From assembly GCA_005402585.1 (NCBI GenBank), contig BIFP01000068.1, forward strand, positions 124,001 to 188,000: a stretch of 64,000 nucleotides of DNA. Direction: 5' to 3'. The notes beneath the pieces were generated by a model. The model did not search any database and was not told where the DNA came from. It worked only from the letters and a program-made list of their open reading frames with translations. Below are positions 25,734-33,535 of the stretch, in pieces; positions within the stretch are counted from its first letter, which is position 1; the number at the start of each line of letters is the position of its first letter. The DNA comes from Micromonosporaceae bacterium KJ-029 (GTDB lineage Bacteria > Actinomycetota > Actinomycetes > Mycobacteriales > Micromonosporaceae). Both the position numbers and the translations under genes were made by a program.

Positions 25734-26510
25734 TCACAGCACGTCGCCGAGGACGGCGACGATCACCGGCACCAGACCGGCGAGAATGAAGGCGGGCAGG
25801 AAGCAGAGACCCAGCGGCAACACGATCAGCACGCCCGCCCGACGAGCGGCCGCCTCGATCGCGGTGGCCCGGTCGGCGCGCAGGTCGTCGGCGAGCCGGG
25901 TCAGCGCCCCCGCCAGGGCCGCCCCGCTGCTGGCCGACCGGACCGCGGCGGTGGCGATTCGCTGCCCGCCCGGCACCGTCGCCAGATGCGCCCACGCCTC
26001 CTGCGGCACACCGCCGAGTAGCAGCATCCGGCCGACCCGGCTGAGCTGGTCGGCGAGCGGACCACCGAGCGCGTCGGCCACCGCGAGCACGGAGCGTTCC
26101 ACCGGCGCACCCGCCCGTAGCGCCGCCGCCAGCAGGTCGGCGGCGAGCGGGAGGTCGGCGGCGGCACGCAGCCGCCGGGCACGCACGGCCGGGGGCTCGA
26201 TCCGCCGGAGCATCCGATCGAGCAGCACGGCCGTGGGCAGCGCGGCCACCAGGCCAGGCCATCCCTCAAGCAGCATGGCCACGGCGACGCCGGCCAGCCC
26301 GGCGGCGAGCCGGACCGTGTCCAGCCGCCGGGCGGTCGAGGAACCAGGCGGACCGTCGCCGGTGCCTCGGCGGTGTGCCCGGCCACCGCCCGGGAGCCTT
26401 CCGCTGGCCAGCCGGCGTAGCCGCCGCTGGGGACGGTGCCGACCGACGGCCACGACCGCGAGCAGAGCGGCGACAGCCACACAGCCGGCGGCCAGGGTCA
26501 TGCCGGACAT
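25734..26510 (-). CDS. tadC: TadC-like pilus assembly membrane protein
   Basis: A 258-residue type II secretion F-domain protein. It has an N-terminal transmembrane helix, paired helices near residues 70-95, a cytoplasmic helical F-domain (LPLAADLLAAALRAGAPVERSV), and a C-terminal hydrophobic pair ending LCFLPAFILAGLVPVIVAVLG. Together with TadB it forms the inner-membrane platform for TadA. The ATG at 26510 overlaps the tadB stop (TGATG). The open frame further upstream is a shadow of tadB. Confidence 0.87.
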   Translation of the reverse strand: MSGMTLAAGCVAVAALLAVVAVGRHRPQRRLRRLASGRLPGGGRAHRRGTGDGPPGSSTARRLDTVRLAAGLAGVAVAMLLEGWPGLVAALPTAVLLDRMLRRIEPPAVRARRLRAAADLPLAADLLAAALRAGAPVERSVLAVADALGGPLADQLSRVGRMLLLGGVPQEAWAHLATVPGGQRIATAAVRSASSGAALAGALTRLADDLRADRATAIEAAARRAGVLIVLPLGLCFLPAFILAGLVPVIVAVLGDVL

Positions 26511-27886
26511 CAACTGCCCCCGCCCGGCACGGCGCCGAGGCGTTCCGCCCAGAGCAGGCCGACCACCTGGAGGGCGACGGCGGCAATCGCGCAGCCGCCG
26601 CCGATTGGGGTGTACAGCAGGACCTGGAGCGGATCGACCCCGATCCCGTAGCCAAGGCCGATGCCACCCAGTGGCAGGGCGGCCAGCAGCCACGCGGTGG
26701 CCCGGGCTCCGGCCGCCTGGGCCGCCGCGGCGGCCAGCCCACGGTCCGTCGACCGGGCGTCCGCCTCGATCCGCTCCACCAACTCGGCCAGCGGTGCGCC
26801 CGTACGGTCGGCGAGCCGCACCGCGGCCCGCGCCAGCCACCCAGGACGATCCGACAGCGGGTCGGCGCCGGGCACCTCGGTCCCATCCGACGACGGGACG
26901 GCCCCGCCGGCCAGTACGGCTCCGCCGGACACGATGACCGGGCCAGCGGCAGCGATCCGGTCGGCTGCGCCAGCTCGACCGGCTTCCGCGACAGGCTCAC
27001 CGCCGAGGGAGGGATCGGCGGGCCGGCCGGTGACCGCCATCGGCGGGCGGGCAAGGCCCAGCACCTCCGCCGCCACCGGCACCGGCAGCCCGGCCCGGAG
27101 ATCCGCGGCAAGGGCGCACAGCTGGTCCAACCGCTCCCGATGCCCCCGCGCGGCCCCCGCCGCCGCACGGCGTCGGAGCAGCGCCCGAACGCCCAGGGCT
27201 CCGTACCCGGCCAGGGCAACCGCCGCCACCGGACCAGCCACCACCCAGCCGATCCCCGCGCCGAACAGCATGGTCAGCAGGAGGGTGTGGCGCGGCAGCG
27301 CCGACCCCGTCCATCTCGCAGACCGGGCCGTCGGGACAGCGACGTCGGCCGGGCCGGATGCTGAGCCCGTCACGGGTCCGCCGGGCACGGCGAGTGGGCG
27401 CCCTGGGCGACGGCTGCCTCGCCGCCCCGGCGGGCGCGACGCGCCCGCCGGGGCCGGCTTCGCGGACACAGCCCTCGGCGTGCGACTGCCACCCGGACGA
27501 TGCACCGTGCAGGCCCGCCCGGCGGACCCGGCCACGAGGCGGCTGCTCTCGGTGTCGGGCCCGGCGCCGGCCAGGACGGGCACGAGTGGTGCCGTGAGCG
27601 TCGCCGGACCGACGCCGTCCCTGACGGGGACCGGCGCACCGGTGAGCGCCGGCCATCCAACACCGGTCGGGCGTGGCCCGAGCCGTTGCGGCTCGCCCGA
27701 ACCGTCACCGCCGGCCTGCTCCGCGTCGCCCGATGCACGCAATGCGACAACCCAGTCAACAAGCGGATCGTCGACCTGCCCCCGGCCTGACGTCGCCCGT
27801 CCCGGGATCAGCCGCCCACGCACCGGGCGCACCGCCACAGCCCCCAGCACCAGTAGTGCCGGCACCCACCAGTACGCGCTACTCAT
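26510..27886 (-). CDS. tadB: TadB-like pilus assembly membrane protein with long linker
   Basis: A 458-residue F-domain membrane protein, considerably longer than usual TadB proteins. After one N-terminal transmembrane helix (WWVPALLVLGAVAV) comes about 150 residues of Pro/Gly/Arg/Ala-rich low-complexity sequence, then a second helix near 215-245 and the F-domain (LCALAADLRAGLPVPVAAEVLGLA). A second low-complexity stretch splits the F-domain, and the C-terminus is hydrophobic. The linker has no visible motif. The ATG at 27886 overlaps the tadA stop by four bases. Confidence 0.82.
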   Translation of the reverse strand: MSSAYWWVPALLVLGAVAVRPVRGRLIPGRATSGRGQVDDPLVDWVVALRASGDAEQAGGDGSGEPQRLGPRPTGVGWPALTGAPVPVRDGVGPATLTAPLVPVLAGAGPDTESSRLVAGSAGRACTVHRPGGSRTPRAVSAKPAPAGASRPPGRRGSRRPGRPLAVPGGPVTGSASGPADVAVPTARSARWTGSALPRHTLLLTMLFGAGIGWVVAGPVAAVALAGYGALGVRALLRRRAAAGAARGHRERLDQLCALAADLRAGLPVPVAAEVLGLARPPMAVTGRPADPSLGGEPVAEAGRAGAADRIAAAGPVIVSGGAVLAGGAVPSSDGTEVPGADPLSDRPGWLARAAVRLADRTGAPLAELVERIEADARSTDRGLAAAAAQAAGARATAWLLAALPLGGIGLGYGIGVDPLQVLLYTPIGGGCAIAAVALQVVGLLWAERLGAVPGGGS

Positions 27887-29082
27887 GCTGAACCCGCCGA
27901 TCCGGGCCAGGGCTCGGACAGGATGGGCGGCACCGGCACGTCGCGACCTCGAATCAGGGTGCCGAGTGCCCGCGCCGCGAGGCCGAGCCCGCGACCCCGG
28001 ATCCACGCCGGGACGGCGGTCACCAGCCGCTCCGGGCCCTCCGGCAGCAGCAGGCAGATCGACTCCAGCATTCGCCCCTGGGGCGTACGACGAATCTGGA
28101 ACACCACCTGGAGGGCTGCGGCCACCTGCGCGTGCAGCGCCGCGCGCGGCAGCCCGCCGAGCAGGCCGAGCGCCTCCAGCCGGGCGGGTACGTCCGACGG
28201 GGCGTTGGCGTGCAGCGTCCCGGCGCCGCCGTCATGACCCGTGTTGAGCGCGGCGAGGAGGTCGACCACTTCCCCGCCCCGGCACTCGCCGACGACCAGC
28301 CGGTCCGGTCGCATCCGCAACGCCTGCCGAACCAGCTCGCTCAGGCCCACCGCACCGGAGCCCTCCACATTGGCCGTTCGGGCCTGCAACCCCACCACGT
28401 GCGGGTGCACCGGCCGCAGCTCGGCGGCGTCCTCGACGAGCACGATCCGCTCGGTGGCCGGCACCAGCCCGAGCAGGGTGTTCAACAGGGTGGTCTTGCC
28501 CGAGCCGGTACCGCCGATCACCAGGTACGCGAGCCGAGCCGCCACCACCGCGCCGAGCACCGGTGCGACCGGCCGGGCCACCGCGCCCTGCGCCACCAGT
28601 TCGTCCAGGGTGAACGGTCGTTGCCGGAAGGTGCGCAGCGACAGGTACGGCCCGTCGGTCGCCACCGGCGGCAGTACGGCGTGCAGCCGTGTGCCGTCGG
28701 CCAGCCGCGCGTCGGCACACGGGGCACCGTCGTCCAGTCGGCGACCGGCACCGGCGGCGAGTCGCTGGGCGAGCCGGCGCACGTCGTCCGCGGTACCCAC
28801 CGGAACCGGAACCTGGTGCAGCCCCTGCCCACGGTCGACCCATACCCGGACCCCGTTGACCAGCACGTCCGTCACCTCGGGGTCGGCGAGCAGCGGGGCG
28901 AGCGGGCCGGCGCCCACCAGGTCGTCGCGCACCCGGTCGGCCATCCGTAGCAGGGCGGTGTCCCCGAGGACGGCGGCGTCGGGTTCGGCGCGTACCGCGG
29001 AGACGATGGCGGCCGGGGTGACCGGCGTGGCGGCGGTGGCGATCCGCTGCCGGACGCGGGCCGCGAGGGTCTCCCCGGTCAT
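27883..29082 (-). CDS. tadA: TadA/CpaF pilus assembly ATPase
   Basis: A 399-residue secretion ATPase powering pilus assembly. The Walker A motif is GGTGSGKTTLLN near residue 195, the Walker B region is RIVLVEDAAELRP, and the VirB11/TadA-type RQALRMRPDRLVVGECRGGE and TGHDGGAGTLHAN motifs are intact. The N-terminal domain (VTDVLVNGVRVWVDRG) is typical of CpaF. It corresponds to Rv3659c. Its start overlaps the ssd stop (ATGA). Confidence 0.93.
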   Translation of the reverse strand: MTGETLAARVRQRIATAATPVTPAAIVSAVRAEPDAAVLGDTALLRMADRVRDDLVGAGPLAPLLADPEVTDVLVNGVRVWVDRGQGLHQVPVPVGTADDVRRLAQRLAAGAGRRLDDGAPCADARLADGTRLHAVLPPVATDGPYLSLRTFRQRPFTLDELVAQGAVARPVAPVLGAVVAARLAYLVIGGTGSGKTTLLNTLLGLVPATERIVLVEDAAELRPVHPHVVGLQARTANVEGSGAVGLSELVRQALRMRPDRLVVGECRGGEVVDLLAALNTGHDGGAGTLHANAPSDVPARLEALGLLGGLPRAALHAQVAAALQVVFQIRRTPQGRMLESICLLLPEGPERLVTAVPAWIRGRGLGLAARALGTLIRGRDVPVPPILSEPWPGSAGSA

Positions 29083-30176
29083 GCCGCACCCGCTGCGGGC
29101 TGGCCGGTCAGGTCGGTGACGAGCCGCTGGCAGAGCTCGGCCAACGGGCCGCGACCGCTGGCCGCGGGAGCCTCACCCCGCTCCAGTCCCCGGCGCAGCC
29201 CCGGCTCGGGGCGCAGCGCGCCGGCGAGGGGCAGGCCGAGTGCCCGGGCGACCTCGGTCGCGCGGAGCCGTCCAGGGGCCGGGCCACGGACGATGACCGA
29301 CAGGTCATCACAGTGCGGGGCTGCGGCAGCTACCACCCGGGCCGCCGCGGCGGTCGCCCGTAGCTCGGCGGGCACCACCACGAACACCCGGTCGGCCGTC
29401 TGAAGGGCGGTCACGGCCGCGTCGTCGAGTTGCCGGGGAAGATCGACCACCACGAAGTCCCGGCCGCGCCGAGCAGCGCCCAGGGTGGCCGCCATCGCCT
29501 CGGCCGGGACGGCGACCAGGTCGCCCCGATCCCAGGAGAGGACCACCAGGTCACCTCGGCTGGGCAACGCCCGGACCAGGGCCGGCGCGTCGACCCGCCC
29601 GTCGGCTCCGGTCAGCGCGGGCCAGCGCAGTCCTTCCAGCTGTTCCCAGCCGAGCACCAGGTCGAGGCCGCCGCCGAGCGGGTCGGCGTCGAGCAGGAGC
29701 GTACGCAGCCGCGCCCGGGCGGCGGTGACCGCGAGCCCGCCGGCCAGGATGCTGGCGCCGGCCCCACCCCGGCCACCCAGCACGGCGACGACCCGGGCGG
29801 TGGCCCCGCCCTCGACCCCGCACTCGGCGAACCGGTCGACCAGCCACGGTTCGGCCGCCGGCAGCACGGCGACGTGTTCGGCGCCGAGCAGGTCGGCCAC
29901 CTGCCAGCCGGACTCGACTTCGCCGGCCCGGCCCACCAGGACCAGCCGGGACCGCCGGGGCAGTCGCGCCCGCAGGCAATGCTGTGCCTGGTCGTTGCCG
30001 ACGAGGACCAGCGGGGCGGGTCGCCAGCGAGTCCGGGCGGCAGCCGGGTCGGCGGCAACCTCCACCTCGACGCCTCCGGCGGCGGCGAGCCGGAGGAGAT
30101 CGTCGAGCAGGTCACCGTCCGAGGTGACGACCAGCGGCGGACGCCGGTGCGGCGGGACGGAGGTACGGGGTGGCAT
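29079..30176 (-). CDS. ssd: CpaE-like/septum-site-determining protein Ssd
   Basis: A 365-residue ParA/MinD-superfamily protein of the CpaE/Ssd type, first gene of the tad operon as in Rv3660c. The deviant Walker A is GGRGGAGASILAGGLA near residue 138, with no Lys in the final GKT position. LLLDADPLGGGLDLVLGW is the switch region. CpaE proteins place the pilus machinery at the pole; mycobacterial Ssd affects septation. I chose the ATG at 30176 since homology begins at PPLVVTSDGDLLD; the open frame to 30428 adds 84 unsupported residues. Confidence 0.87.
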   Translation of the reverse strand: MPPRTSVPPHRRPPLVVTSDGDLLDDLLRLAAAGGVEVEVAADPAAARTRWRPAPLVLVGNDQAQHCLRARLPRRSRLVLVGRAGEVESGWQVADLLGAEHVAVLPAAEPWLVDRFAECGVEGGATARVVAVLGGRGGAGASILAGGLAVTAARARLRTLLLDADPLGGGLDLVLGWEQLEGLRWPALTGADGRVDAPALVRALPSRGDLVVLSWDRGDLVAVPAEAMAATLGAARRGRDFVVVDLPRQLDDAAVTALQTADRVFVVVPAELRATAAAARVVAAAAPHCDDLSVIVRGPAPGRLRATEVARALGLPLAGALRPEPGLRRGLERGEAPAASGRGPLAELCQRLVTDLTGQPAAGAA

Positions 30177-30573
30177 CGCGGCCTCCAAGCGGTCGGCGCG
30201 GGTTCGCTGAGCCGAACCCTGCCTCCGGCGGCGGCCCGGATGCCGCCCCGAGTAGCCGACCTGTGGATAACCTGCGCCGCTGTGGACGACGCCCACAACG
30301 CCCGTTGATCTGCTATGTGGGATGGCCGGCCAGTGCCGAGCCAAAACTCCGGATTGGTCCGTCGCTGCCCGACCCACACTCCAACACCGCGTCTCCGGCA
30401 CGACCGGCGCTCCCGACCCAACCGGCACTCCGGCGACACCTGTCGCCGCGACAGCCTGCCGCAGCCGACGCCTCCACGCAGATCTGCCGGACCACCCGTA
30501 TCCACGGGTCCTGGGCCGCCGTTCCCGTCATTGGGGCCCGGGGACGGGCGGCCAGCACCCGAGGAGGCGGCGT

Positions 30574-30938
30574 ATGGACGAGGACGCGCGTGAGCAGGCT
30601 CTGCTCAGCGCGCTGACCACAGAGCAATTCGTGCTCCAGACCTCCCGCAGCGCCACCATCACCGAGTCCGTCGGGCGGGCGACCGTCTTCCTGTCGTTGC
30701 TCTCCGCCTCGCTGATCGGGCTGGGCTTCGTCTCCAGCAGCGGACACCTGATCAAGCCGTACCTCGGCGCGGTGGTGCCGACCCTGGTGATCACCGGGCT
30801 GCTCACCTTCGCCCGGTTGGTGCAGAACATGGGCGGACCCCCACGCTGGCGATCGCGATCGGCGTGGCGGTGGCCCTGGTCGCCTTCGCCGCACAGCTCG
30901 CGCACATCAAGCGTGCCTCCATCTGGCTGACCGACTGA
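30574..30938 (+). pseudogene. truncated/frameshifted small membrane protein
   Basis: A gene starting ATG at 30574 with GAGGAGG upstream. It encodes MDEDAREQALLSALTTEQFV, then a transmembrane segment (residues 30-50) and a second near 60-80, ending LLTFARLVQN. In that frame it then reads an Arg/Trp-rich tail to 30930. In the next frame, from about 30833 to the TGA at 30938, the sequence is a perfect continuation in style: PTLAIAIGVAVALVAFAAQL then AHIKRASIWLTD. A frame change and probable loss of the middle cytoplasmic part have broken the gene. Alternatively the Arg-rich tail is real, but the out-of-frame helix argues against it. Confidence 0.65.
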
Positions 30939-31098
30939 TCAACGCTGAATCGTTATAGGCGCCCTGAAGGACCACGCCGCCCCGGCCCTGGTCGCCACTG
31001 CCGGCCCTGCTGCGTCCGGCGGAGGGAACGCCGGGATGGGGCCGCTGACGGGATCGGAGTGACCTGTGACCTGCGGCGGAGCATCGCTCCCACAAAGG

Positions 31099-31131
31099 GA
31101 CGACCCCCGTCGGGGGGAGACGGGGGTCGTC
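31099..31131. terminator. 13-bp GC hairpin
   Basis: Perfect inverted repeat GACGACCCCCGTC with GACGGGGGTCGTC around a 7-bp purine loop, located 160 bp past the broken membrane gene. It is the probable terminator of that transcript, since it stands alone between the two genes. Confidence 0.7.
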
Positions 31132-31311
31132 GGAGGTTCGGCTCCGGGGGGGTCGAGCCGAACCCACTCAGCGGTCACGGGGGGTGCAACCGCCGAGGGT
31201 CTGCCGGTTGTACGAGATATGAATACTCGTCTTGTGGACAAGTCTGCCTGAGCGGACCTGTGTACGTCGAGTGGTGTAGCCTCCACTCCCTGCGAAATCC
31301 TGTTCGCAGAG

Positions 31312-31327
31312 TGTGACCGCAGTCACT
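31312..31327. promoter_or_regulatory. CRP/GlxR-like site TGTGA-n6-TCACT
   Basis: TGTGACCGCAGTCACT matches the TGTGAN6TCACA consensus with one mismatch, 97 bp upstream of the HAD hydrolase start. Direct TTCGCAG copies flank it. Binding is inferred from sequence only. Confidence 0.45.
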
Positions 31328-31423
31328 CTTCGCAGGCACCGTGAAGGTCGGCCCGCAGGTCCAGGCGGTCTTCGGCCCCCGGGCACCCGCCGACCATAGA
31401 CCATCGGGCTAGACTTTCGCGCC

Positions 31424-32230
31424 GTGGGCCGAAGCGCCGCTTTCTTCGATCTCGACAAGACCGTCATCGCCAAGTCGAGCGCCTTGGCGTTTGGTCGGCC
31501 GTTCTACCGGGACGGCCTGATCACTCGGCGTGACGTGGTCAAGTCGGCGTACGCGCAGCTGATGTTCCGGCTGGGCGGCACCGACGAGCAGACCATGGCC
31601 CGGACGCGGGACTATCTCGCCACGCTCTGCAAGGGGTGGCAGGTGGAACAGGTCCGTCAGATCGTCGCGGAGACGCTGCACGAGCTGATCAACCCCTACG
31701 TGTACGCCGAGGCCGCCGCCCTGATCGAGGAGCACCAGGCCGCCGGGCGGGACGTGGTTCTGGTCTCCGCCTCGGGTGAGGAGATGGTGCGTCCGATCGG
31801 CGCGCTGCTCGGGGTCACCGACGTGATCGCCACCCGGATGGGCGTGGTGGACGGGCGGTACAGCGGCGAGGTCGAGTTCTACGCGGCCGGCCCGAGCAAG
31901 GTCGACGCGGTCAGCGAGCTCGCCACCGAGCGCGGGTATGACCTCGCCGACTCGTACGCCTACTCCGACTCGTACAGCGATCGGCCGCTGCTGGAGTGCG
32001 TGGGCCACCCGACGGCGGTCAACCCGGACCGGCAGCTGCGCAAGCTGGCGGTGGAGAACGCCTGGCCGGTGCTGGAGTTCCGGCACCCGGTCCCGCTGGG
32101 CCGGCGGCTGCGGGAGCGTCCCGCCGTCCCGGTCGCCGCCGCCGCCCTCGGCGTGGGCGTCGGGGTGGCCATCGGCATCGCCTGGTACGGCCGTCACCGC
32201 CGCACCCGTGCCAGCGCCTCCCAGGGCTGA
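31424..32230 (+). CDS. HAD-IB family hydrolase (SerB-like), membrane-anchored
   Basis: A 268-residue HAD-superfamily subclass IB phosphatase. The nucleophile motif is FFDLDKTVIAKSSA, with D9 and D11 the catalytic pair. Motif II is VLVSASGEEM, and motif III/IV is DSYAYSDSYSDRPLL. A helical cap lies between motifs I and II. The C-terminus has one hydrophobic helix (PAVPVAAAALGVGVGVAIG) and a basic tail, suggesting inner-membrane attachment. It corresponds to Rv3661 by position. The substrate is unknown; phosphoserine or a lipid phosphate are possible. The start is a GTG at 31424. Confidence 0.87.
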   Translation: MGRSAAFFDLDKTVIAKSSALAFGRPFYRDGLITRRDVVKSAYAQLMFRLGGTDEQTMARTRDYLATLCKGWQVEQVRQIVAETLHELINPYVYAEAAALIEEHQAAGRDVVLVSASGEEMVRPIGALLGVTDVIATRMGVVDGRYSGEVEFYAAGPSKVDAVSELATERGYDLADSYAYSDSYSDRPLLECVGHPTAVNPDRQLRKLAVENAWPVLEFRHPVPLGRRLRERPAVPVAAAALGVGVGVAIGIAWYGRHRRTRASASQG

Positions 32231-32325
32231 TCCCGCCGTCACCACCACGCACCCGCCCGACCTGCCAGCTTCCCTGCGGACACCGGATCCGACCAGCGGC
32301 GGCGGCAGGACATCTCGGCGCGGTT

Positions 32326-32410
32326 CCACCTGCCGCGCCTCCCCACCTGCCGCGCCTCCCTCCCGGCCGGGTCGCGCCACCGGCCGCGCCTCCCGACCGG
32401 CCGCGCCTCG
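32326..32410. repeat. degenerate 17-bp CCACCKGCCGCGCCTCC repeats
   Basis: Four partly clean copies, two at 32326-32360 and two at 32377-32410, separated by a CCGGCCGGG-type segment, in the 219-bp space between the convergent HAD and Fic-like genes. No gene is seen in this spacer. Confidence 0.5.
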
Positions 32411-32449
32411 CTGCCGGCCGGGTGGTGCCGGCCAGGGCGATGCCCTGGG

Positions 32450-33196
32450 TCAGCTGGCGGCCAGCACCTCGTCGCCGATCGCGGTGAGCTGCTCGGCGCC
32501 CACCTCGACGGCCGACATGTAGTGGCGTAGCCAGGACCGCAGCCCGTCGGGGGTACCGGTGGCGAAGGCCCCGGCCGCACCGACGTACTCCGGCTCCCGC
32601 TCGCGGTGGCCGACGTCGACGGCGAGCAGGCCGCGCGGGTCGAAACCGCTGGACAGCAGCACCAGGCGGGCCGCGCCCCGGGCCACCACGCCGGAGGGGC
32701 CCGCGAACGGGCGCAGGTTGAGCAGTTCCCCGTGGACGACGGCGGCCAGCACCAGCGGGGTGACCTTCGTGCCGCCGGCCACCAGCCCGGCCAGCCCGTC
32801 CAGCCGGGCGGCGACCACCGGGTCGTCCACCGGGCGACCCAACTCGGCCTCGGTGACCACGTCCCGGGCGGCGAGTACGTGCAGTTTCGCCAGCGCCTGG
32901 CGGGGTGCCCTCGGCCAGAGGTCTGTCAGCCCGGGCAACGCCCCGGCGACCCGCAACGCGCCCTGGAGCACCGGTTCGGTGACCGTACCGGTGCGGACCG
33001 CCTCGCGCTCGTGGACCCGGCCCTCCAGGCCGGCGCTGGCCACCGCGGAGCGCAGGCTCACCTCGGCCGCGACCTGGCCGCCGTGGCGGCGCAGCGCGCG
33101 GTGACCGAGCGCCTGGTCGAAGCGGGTACGGGCGTTCTCGACGGCGTCGGCGACATCGGCGAGCGCGAGCAGTGGCGCGAGCGGGTCGGCGGTCAC
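32450..33196 (-). CDS. degenerate Fic-like protein
   Basis: A 248-residue helical protein resembling Fic-domain proteins. In the motif region it reads VVHGELLNLRPFAGPSGVVAR, where active Fic proteins have HPFxDGNGRxxR. The catalytic His is Arg, and the D/E-G-N-G core is A-G-P-S-G, so AMP-transfer activity is unlikely. The upstream SLRSAVASAGLEGRV segment resembles the S/T-x-x-x-E/G inhibitory helix. Actinobacterial homologues are often labelled oxidoreductase without evidence. It converges on the HAD gene. I regard it as a pseudoenzyme of unknown role. Confidence 0.55.
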   Translation of the reverse strand: MTADPLAPLLALADVADAVENARTRFDQALGHRALRRHGGQVAAEVSLRSAVASAGLEGRVHEREAVRTGTVTEPVLQGALRVAGALPGLTDLWPRAPRQALAKLHVLAARDVVTEAELGRPVDDPVVAARLDGLAGLVAGGTKVTPLVLAAVVHGELLNLRPFAGPSGVVARGAARLVLLSSGFDPRGLLAVDVGHREREPEYVGAAGAFATGTPDGLRSWLRHYMSAVEVGAEQLTAIGDEVLAAS

Positions 33197-33273
33197 CCCG
33201 TCACGCTAGCGAGCCCGCCGGCCGGCCCCGGCACGAGTCGGCTCCGACGCGACGTGCACCACCCGGCTCGCGT

Positions 33274-33324
33274 GTTAATAGGGGACCCTTCTACTACCTG
33301 AGGCGTTAACAAGGGGCCCTTCCT
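33274..33324. repeat. paired GTTAAYAGGGGVCCCTTC repeat
   Basis: Two direct copies, GTTAATAGGGGACCCTTCT at 33274 and GTTAACAAGGGGCCCTTCCT at 33305, spaced by 31 bp. This type of repeat recurs in Micromonospora genomes in my recollection. It lies in the divergent space between the Fic-like gene and acs. Confidence 0.75.
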
Positions 33325-33451
33325 TGCACCTTGGCGCGTGGGAGGGGCCGTTGGGCGACGAGGGCGGGTGGGGTCGGTCGCCTCGGCTGTCCGGCCCGGC
33401 TAACCTGCCGGAGAGAGACGCAGGTCACCCCGAGCGACGAGGAGTCACCGC

Positions 33452-33535
33452 ATGAGCGAGCGGCAGCGAGCGAATCATCAACGCAGCGCGCTGGTGCCTC
33501 ATGACGGCACGAAGCGAAGCGGAGTGCTGGCATGA
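33452..33535 (+). CDS. 27-codon mini-ORF coupled to acs
   Basis: A small ORF starting ATG at 33452, with GAGGAG seven bases upstream and its TGA overlapping the acs start (ATGA). The encoded peptide begins MSERQRANHQ and is basic, with no recognisable domain. Its first 11 bases, GCATGAGCGAG, recur exactly at the acs start, 80 bp on. The good ribosome site belongs to this ORF; acs itself lacks one, so acs is probably translated by re-initiation. See the finding on start-codon insertions. Confidence 0.6.
   Translation: MSERQRANHQRSALVPHDGTKRSGVLA

Larger units (their letters stand above)
30939..31423. other. 485-bp intergenic region upstream of the HAD gene
   Basis: No credible gene. It holds a strong hairpin at 31099-31131, a CRP-like site at 31312-31327 and the 7-bp repeats CTGCGAA/TTCGCAG around 31290-31335. 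The stretch near 31205-31250 is AT-rich for this genome and may include the promoter. Confidence 0.6.

Noticed and set aside
30322..30573. 84-codon N-terminal extension of the broken membrane gene
   Set aside because: Pro/Arg-rich, no ribosome site at 30322, while ATG 30574 has GAGGAGG upstream.
31059..31316. Small ORFs upstream of the HAD gene
   Set aside because: They cross the hairpin and CRP-like site and have no coding features.
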